Below are positions 43,632 through 47,298 of a stretch of DNA of 47,298 nucleotides, piece after piece. The DNA lies in contig JALXAX010000142.1 in NCBI GenBank assembly GCA_026991755.1, forward strand, positions 1-47,298, read 5' to 3'. The DNA is from Thiotrichaceae bacterium. GTDB lineage: Bacteria; Pseudomonadota; Gammaproteobacteria; Thiotrichales; Thiotrichaceae. Every line of letters starts with the position of its first letter. Position 1 is the first letter of the stretch. The notes beneath the pieces are model-generated. The model ran no database searches and was not told where the DNA came from. It saw nothing but the letters and a program-made list of their open reading frames with translations. Made by a program: the position numbers and the translations under genes.

Positions 43632-44614
43632 AGATTTATTCTAAAAAGAAAGTTTTAATTACGGGCGGTCTTGGCTTTATTGGTTCAAACCTTGCTCGTA
43701 GATTAGTTATTGCGGGTGCCGATGTTACTTTAGTTGATAGCTTGATTCCACAATATGGTGGGAACATTTTTAATATCCGAGATATTGCAGGGGACGTAAC
43801 ATCTAATATAAGTGATGTACGTGATTCGCATGCAATGAAGCATCTTATCCAAGGTCAGGATTATTTATTTAATCTTGCAGGTCAAACAAGTCATATGGAC
43901 TCAATGACTTCCCCCCAGAATGACCTTGATATTAATGCATCGGCACAACTTTCAATATTGGAGGCTTGTCGAGAAGAAAACCCAGACATTAAATTGGTTT
44001 TTGCAAGTACCCGTCAACTTTATGGGAAACCTCAATATCTACCTGTTGATGAAAAGCATCCAATAAACCCTGTTGATGTGAATGGAATTAATAAACTAGC
44101 AGGTGAGTGGTATCACTTATTGTACAATAACGTGTATGGCATTCGGGCCTGTGCTTTGCGATTAACCAATACCTATGGTCCTGCAATGCGAGTAAAAGAT
44201 GCGCGACAAACATTCTTGGGTATATGGGTTCGTTTACTGATTGAAAATAAATCCATAAAGGTATTTGGCGATGGCTTACAGCTACGTGATTTTAACTATG
44301 TAGATGACTGTGTGGATGCTTTGCTATTGGCTGGAGCCAATGATAAAGCGAACGGTAAAGTCTATAATTTGGGAAGTAAAGAGGTTATTAACCTAAAAGA
44401 CTTAGCCGAAAAATTAACTAGTCTATATGGCAAAGGAAAACATGAAATAGTCCCTTTCCCAACTGAACGCAAAGCTATAGATATTGGAGATTACTACAGT
44501 GACTATTCACTTATTTCAGATGAGTTGGGCTGGGAACCAAAAACATCACTTGAACAAGGCTTAAAGCGGACACTTATTTATTATAAAAAAAATCACCAAA
44601 ATTATTGGGATTAA
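43628..44614 (+). CDS. NAD-dependent epimerase/dehydratase (extended SDR)
   Basis: Nucleotide-sugar modifying enzyme, about 328 residues. Rossmann motif VLITGGLGFIGSNLARRL near 8-25. The catalytic triad position normally YxxxK appears as NGINKLAGEWYH, i.e. the expected Tyr is replaced by an Ile/Asn context at the usual site, while Lys is kept (see findings). LVFASTRQLYGKP and LRLTNTYGPAMRV are standard SDR blocks. No ATG fits: a CTG at 43628 is 7 nt after AAAGG (43615-43620 region) and overlaps the previous stop as CTGA. It precedes the sugar aminotransferase. Confidence 0.82.
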   Translation: MKIYSKKKVLITGGLGFIGSNLARRLVIAGADVTLVDSLIPQYGGNIFNIRDIAGDVTSNISDVRDSHAMKHLIQGQDYLFNLAGQTSHMDSMTSPQNDLDINASAQLSILEACREENPDIKLVFASTRQLYGKPQYLPVDEKHPINPVDVNGINKLAGEWYHLLYNNVYGIRACALRLTNTYGPAMRVKDARQTFLGIWVRLLIENKSIKVFGDGLQLRDFNYVDDCVDALLLAGANDKANGKVYNLGSKEVINLKDLAEKLTSLYGKGKHEIVPFPTERKAIDIGDYYSDYSLISDELGWEPKTSLEQGLKRTLIYYKKNHQNYWD

Positions 44615-44619
44615 TCCGT

Positions 44620-45714
44620 ATGATATTCATAAATGACTTTAAATCAGAATCAGAAGAGTTGCGCTCGGCAATGGTAAATGCAACAAAGCGGGTTATAGAT
44701 TCTGGCTGGTATGTCTTAGGCAAGGAGTTAATAAGCTTTGAAGAGCAATGGGCTAAGACTTGTGGGGTTAAACATGCTATAGGTGTTGGGAATGGCATGG
44801 ATGCCATTGAAATAGCTTTAAGGTCATTAGGTATCACACAAGGTGATGAAGTCATTACTACAACCATGACGGCTTTTGCAACCGTATTAGCAATATACCG
44901 CGCAGGGGCTACTCCTGTGTTAGCAGATATTGACCCTGCGACTGCGTTGTTATCACCAGAAAGTGTTGAACGCTGTATTTCTAATAAAACAAAAGCTGTT
45001 TTATTAGTCCACCTCTATGGTCAAGTTCGAAATATGTCTTCTTGGGTTGATCTGTGTAATAAGAGGTCAATTTATTTGATAGAGGACTGTGCTCAGGCAC
45101 ATTTAGCAAAGTATCAAGGGAAATTTGCAGGCTCCTTCGGTCAAGCTGGAGCCTATAGCTTTTACCCTACAAAAAATTTGGGAGCTTTAGGTGATGCTGG
45201 AATGCTGTTAACTAATGATAAATTTATTGAAGAAAAGTCCAGATGTTTACGAAACTATGGTCAAAGTAAGCGCTATCATCACCCCGAGCTTGGCTTGAAT
45301 AGCCGTTTAGATGAAATGCAAGCTTCTATTTTAATGGAACGAATAAAGTGGCTGGAAGGTTTTACACAACGACGTAAAGAAATTGCACATGCCTATCAAG
45401 TTGGTATTAATCATCCCTTGATTAATATGTTAAAAGAGCCAGAAACTTCAGACTCCCATGTTTACCATTTATTTGTTATTACCTGCACAGAACGTGAAGC
45501 CTTTATGTCTCATATGAAAGCCCAAGAAATTCAAACACTCATTCATTACCCAATCGTCATCCATCAGCAAGAACCATGTCGAGCTGCAAAGCAAGATCCA
45601 CAAGGGCTAGCTTACAGCGAACAGCACGCTGCTACCTGTGTATCATTACCTTGTCACCCTCAGATGTCTGATAAAGAAATAGAAACTGTGATTAACACAG
45701 TTAATTCTTTTTAA
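44620..45714 (+). CDS. DegT/DnrJ/EryC1-type sugar aminotransferase
   Basis: 364-residue PLP-dependent enzyme converting a nucleotide keto-sugar to an amino sugar. RVIDSGWYVLGKELISFEEQ near 24-43 and GVGNGMDAIEIALRSLGI near 55-72 are characteristic of the FdtB/QdtB (dTDP-3-amino sugar) group. The PLP lysine lies in SFYPTKNLGALGDAG. LNSRLDEMQASIL near 227 is conserved. TTG at 44605 is in frame earlier, but ATG 44620 (MIFINDFK) matches family N-termini. A 7-nt gap from the epimerase stop would be normal; here the ATG is 5 nt past it. Confidence 0.88.
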   Translation: MIFINDFKSESEELRSAMVNATKRVIDSGWYVLGKELISFEEQWAKTCGVKHAIGVGNGMDAIEIALRSLGITQGDEVITTTMTAFATVLAIYRAGATPVLADIDPATALLSPESVERCISNKTKAVLLVHLYGQVRNMSSWVDLCNKRSIYLIEDCAQAHLAKYQGKFAGSFGQAGAYSFYPTKNLGALGDAGMLLTNDKFIEEKSRCLRNYGQSKRYHHPELGLNSRLDEMQASILMERIKWLEGFTQRRKEIAHAYQVGINHPLINMLKEPETSDSHVYHLFVITCTEREAFMSHMKAQEIQTLIHYPIVIHQQEPCRAAKQDPQGLAYSEQHAATCVSLPCHPQMSDKEIETVINTVNSF

Positions 45715-45719
45715 TCCAA

Positions 45720-46661
45720 ATGGAACATTACGTCACACTTTTTAATAACCTTTTTTTACCCCAAGGGCTGACATTACATGCGTCTTTGCAACGCCATGCG
45801 GGCAACTATACTTTATGGATAATATGCTTAGATGAAACTACCTATAATATATTAGAAAAACTCAACCTCAATAATATTCGCTTAATTGCCCTTTCATCAG
45901 TAGAAACAGAAGAGTTAAAAGCAGTTAAGCCTGATAGAACTATTGCAGAATATTGCTGGACACTCACCCCCTTTGCACCCAGATTTGTATTTAAAGAAGA
46001 TAGCTCAGTAGAGAGAATAACTTATCTTGATGCAGACACATGGTTCAGAAAAAGTCCTCTCCCTATTTTTCAAGAATTTGAAGAGTCAGGAAAGGAGGTA
46101 TTAATTACTGACCATGCTTATGCAGCTGAATATGATCATTCAGCAACTAGCGGACAGTATTGTGTCCAGTTTATAGTGTTTACTAGGGAAGGTGGCGAAC
46201 GCGTAAGACAATGGTGGGAGGATCGTTGTATCGAGTGGTGTTATAACAGAGATGAAGATGGAAAGTTTGGTGATCAGAAGTACCTTAATGATTGGCCTGA
46301 AAGATTTAGCCAAGAAGTTCATGTGCTAAAGAATAAAGAATTATTGTTAGCTCCTTGGAATGCTATTCGATTTCCTTATGGTAACTCCATAATGTACCAT
46401 TTTCATGGTTTACGCTTACTGAAAAACAATCAGATATTACTTTCAACAGGATATAAAATTCCAAAAGTGGTAGTTAAAAATATTCATTGGGTTTATGCCG
46501 ATTCTTTTATCCAATCTCTCGAATCATTGCAACAAGTTGGACATATCGCACAGAGCCAAGCTAAGCATAGAAAGAAAAGCGTTATAAAATTGATGAGGCG
46601 AGGTCTGCGGTCTTTTTGGGCAGATCAAAAAATGTTGGATGTGGTAAGAAAGTTGAAATAG
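45720..46661 (+). CDS. GT-A glycosyltransferase, GT8-like
   Basis: 313 residues. The N-terminus YVTLFNNLFLPQGLTLHASL is typical of a nucleotide-diphospho-sugar transferase. ITYLDADTWFRKSPLPIFQE carries the DxD motif (about 101-120), and FGDQKYLNDWPERF near 180 is the conserved donor/acceptor block. LAPWNAIRFPYGN and MYHFHGLRLL follow. The basic tail after ~285 may contact the membrane. Starts 5 nt after the aminotransferase stop. Confidence 0.85.
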   Translation: MEHYVTLFNNLFLPQGLTLHASLQRHAGNYTLWIICLDETTYNILEKLNLNNIRLIALSSVETEELKAVKPDRTIAEYCWTLTPFAPRFVFKEDSSVERITYLDADTWFRKSPLPIFQEFEESGKEVLITDHAYAAEYDHSATSGQYCVQFIVFTREGGERVRQWWEDRCIEWCYNRDEDGKFGDQKYLNDWPERFSQEVHVLKNKELLLAPWNAIRFPYGNSIMYHFHGLRLLKNNQILLSTGYKIPKVVVKNIHWVYADSFIQSLESLQQVGHIAQSQAKHRKKSVIKLMRRGLRSFWADQKMLDVVRKLK

Positions 46662-46680
46662 AAGATTACTCTGGCTATTG

Positions 46681-47180
46681 TTAAATTTCAAAACAATTAT
46701 CCTCTCTATAAAAAACGGAAGTAGTCCAGCCATAATTGTTAATAGGGCCTATGCCAGAAAAATCAATTCGTTTGAAAGAATTCTTAGTTAGAAAATCATA
46801 ACCATCTTGATATTCAACACGGTCGCTGTTGTCCCATATAATTACTCCTCGAGAAGTTAATGCATTTAAAGAGTTTTTCGCGCAATTAACTCGTTCCCTC
46901 CCGTCTATTATGATGACATCAAATTGGGAATTATAGGAAAGAATAGTATCGGAATATCTTTTTCTTGAATTAGATAATTCTGCGTACAGGTAATCTACAT
47001 TACTAGCAACTTTTGATTGCATGATGGAGAACCACTCCTTGTCATGCTCGCAACAGGTAACGTGTGTAACTAGGTTACTCCACCATATGGTAGAGTAACC
47101 ACTACCATATTCAAAAACTTTCCAATTTTTTTGAACTCTATTTTTAATAAATTCTATCGCGGGATAAGTATACCCCCCTA
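46681..47180 (-). pseudogene. Class I methyltransferase truncated by an insertion sequence
   Basis: The frame from 47022 down looks like a complete small protein, but it continues upstream. Translating 47180-47023 on the minus strand in the same frame gives GGYTYPAIEFIKNRVQ, then WKVFEYGSGYSTIWWSNLV and CCEHDKEWFSIM before the next Met. FEYGSGYST is the SAM-binding motif I of this methyltransferase group, and DVIIIDGRERVNCAKNSL (about residue 85 of the fragment) is motif IV. The reading stops at a TAG inside the IS end (47188-47190), so the N-terminus (about 30-50 residues) has been lost. It should be treated as a broken gene, not as a 113-residue protein. Confidence 0.75.
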
Positions 47181-47298
47181 TGTCAGGCTAGTTGTCACCC
47201 CTAAAATTTCATAAATCAGAGGGGCGGATAGGATCAAAGTATGGCTTATTCACAAGAACGCAAAGAAGCAATTCTTAAAAAATTATTACCGCCTGTCA
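47181..47298 (+). mobile_element. Left end of an insertion sequence with transposase start
   Basis: The IS begins at TGTCAGGC (47181) or TGTCACCCC (47193). A transposase frame starts at ATG 47241: MAYSQERKEAILKKLLPPV, open to the window end. This resembles the N-terminal helix-turn-helix of IS3-type or related transposases. Family, length and right end cannot be seen. Confidence 0.7.

Noticed and set aside
47242-47250. TTATTCACA inside the IS transposase start
   Set aside because: A single DnaA-box match within coding sequence; likely chance and not part of the 19203-19416 cluster.
1-47298. CRISPR arrays, tRNA or rRNA genes, prophage
   Set aside because: No regularly spaced repeats, no tRNA-like cloverleaf or rRNA segments and no phage genes were seen while reading the sequence; this was by eye, not by a search tool.

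Overview
The window reads as a stretch of a moderately AT-rich gammaproteobacterial chromosome. The gene orders ponA(mrcA)//pilMNOPQ-aroK-aroB, pilT-pilU//yggS-proC-yggT and gcvT-gcvH-gcvP, a glycine riboswitch and an MsbA-type lipid A exporter all point to a Gram-negative gammaproteobacterium. A proteobacterial-type phosphoribulokinase suggests Calvin-cycle autotrophy, for example a sulfur oxidiser of the Thiotrichales type, but the species cannot be fixed from the sequence alone. No rRNA, tRNA or CRISPR array was seen.

Layout. 1-190: structured repeat. 204-3358 (-): penicillin-binding protein 1A and a small conserved protein. 3633-8846 (+): complete pilMNOPQ operon, the type IVa pilus alignment complex and secretin. 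8998-11756 (+): aroK, aroB and a dGTPase-like HD hydrolase. 12303-14680 (+): four tightly coupled genes, two DUF1538 membrane proteins, a PII-like protein and a two-CBS protein; this is the least understood and most interesting system here. 14788-17604 (-): a two-TM protein of unknown function, two YbjQ-type proteins and a membrane M48 peptidase. 17705-19081 (-): rimO. 19082-20132: about 1 kb without genes, with a cluster of DnaA-box consensus sequences and a miniature element carrying a second element inside it. 20133-21023 (+): phosphoribulokinase. 21266-24606 (-): three tandem retraction-type pilus ATPases (pilT, pilU and a third paralogue). 24657-27012 (+): yggS, proC, yggT. 27253-27729 (-): secreted 3D-domain protein. 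27926-32781 (+): tandem glycine riboswitch with terminator, then gcvT, gcvH, gcvP. 33544-37572 (+): msbA, an ELM1-like protein and a GT4 glycosyltransferase. 37539-47190: variable surface-glycan block (CgeB-like, GT4, GT8-like and GT10-like transferases, methyltransferases, an epimerase, a sugar aminotransferase), ending in a methyltransferase gene cut by an insertion sequence that runs off the window.

A strong secondary theme is small mobile DNA. A family with GAGACCTTTGCAYGA termini occurs as a 130-bp copy between yggS and proC, a ~425-bp copy upstream of prk (itself interrupted by a 273-bp element with its own inverted termini and a 5-bp target duplication), and a composite copy that supplies the last seven codons and stop codon of gcvP. 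Two collapsed terminus-to-terminus palindromes lie just upstream of the DUF1538 operon and of yggT. These elements sit at operon junctions and have created several misleading upstream start codons.

How the parts fit: PilMNOPQ, PilT and PilU build and retract type IV pili for twitching and uptake; aroK and aroB supply chorismate; the Gcv system degrades glycine under riboswitch control; prk feeds CO2 fixation; and msbA with the glycosyltransferase block makes and exports LPS or surface glycan. The DUF1538-PII-CBS operon is inferred to be a nucleotide-regulated transporter of unknown substrate.
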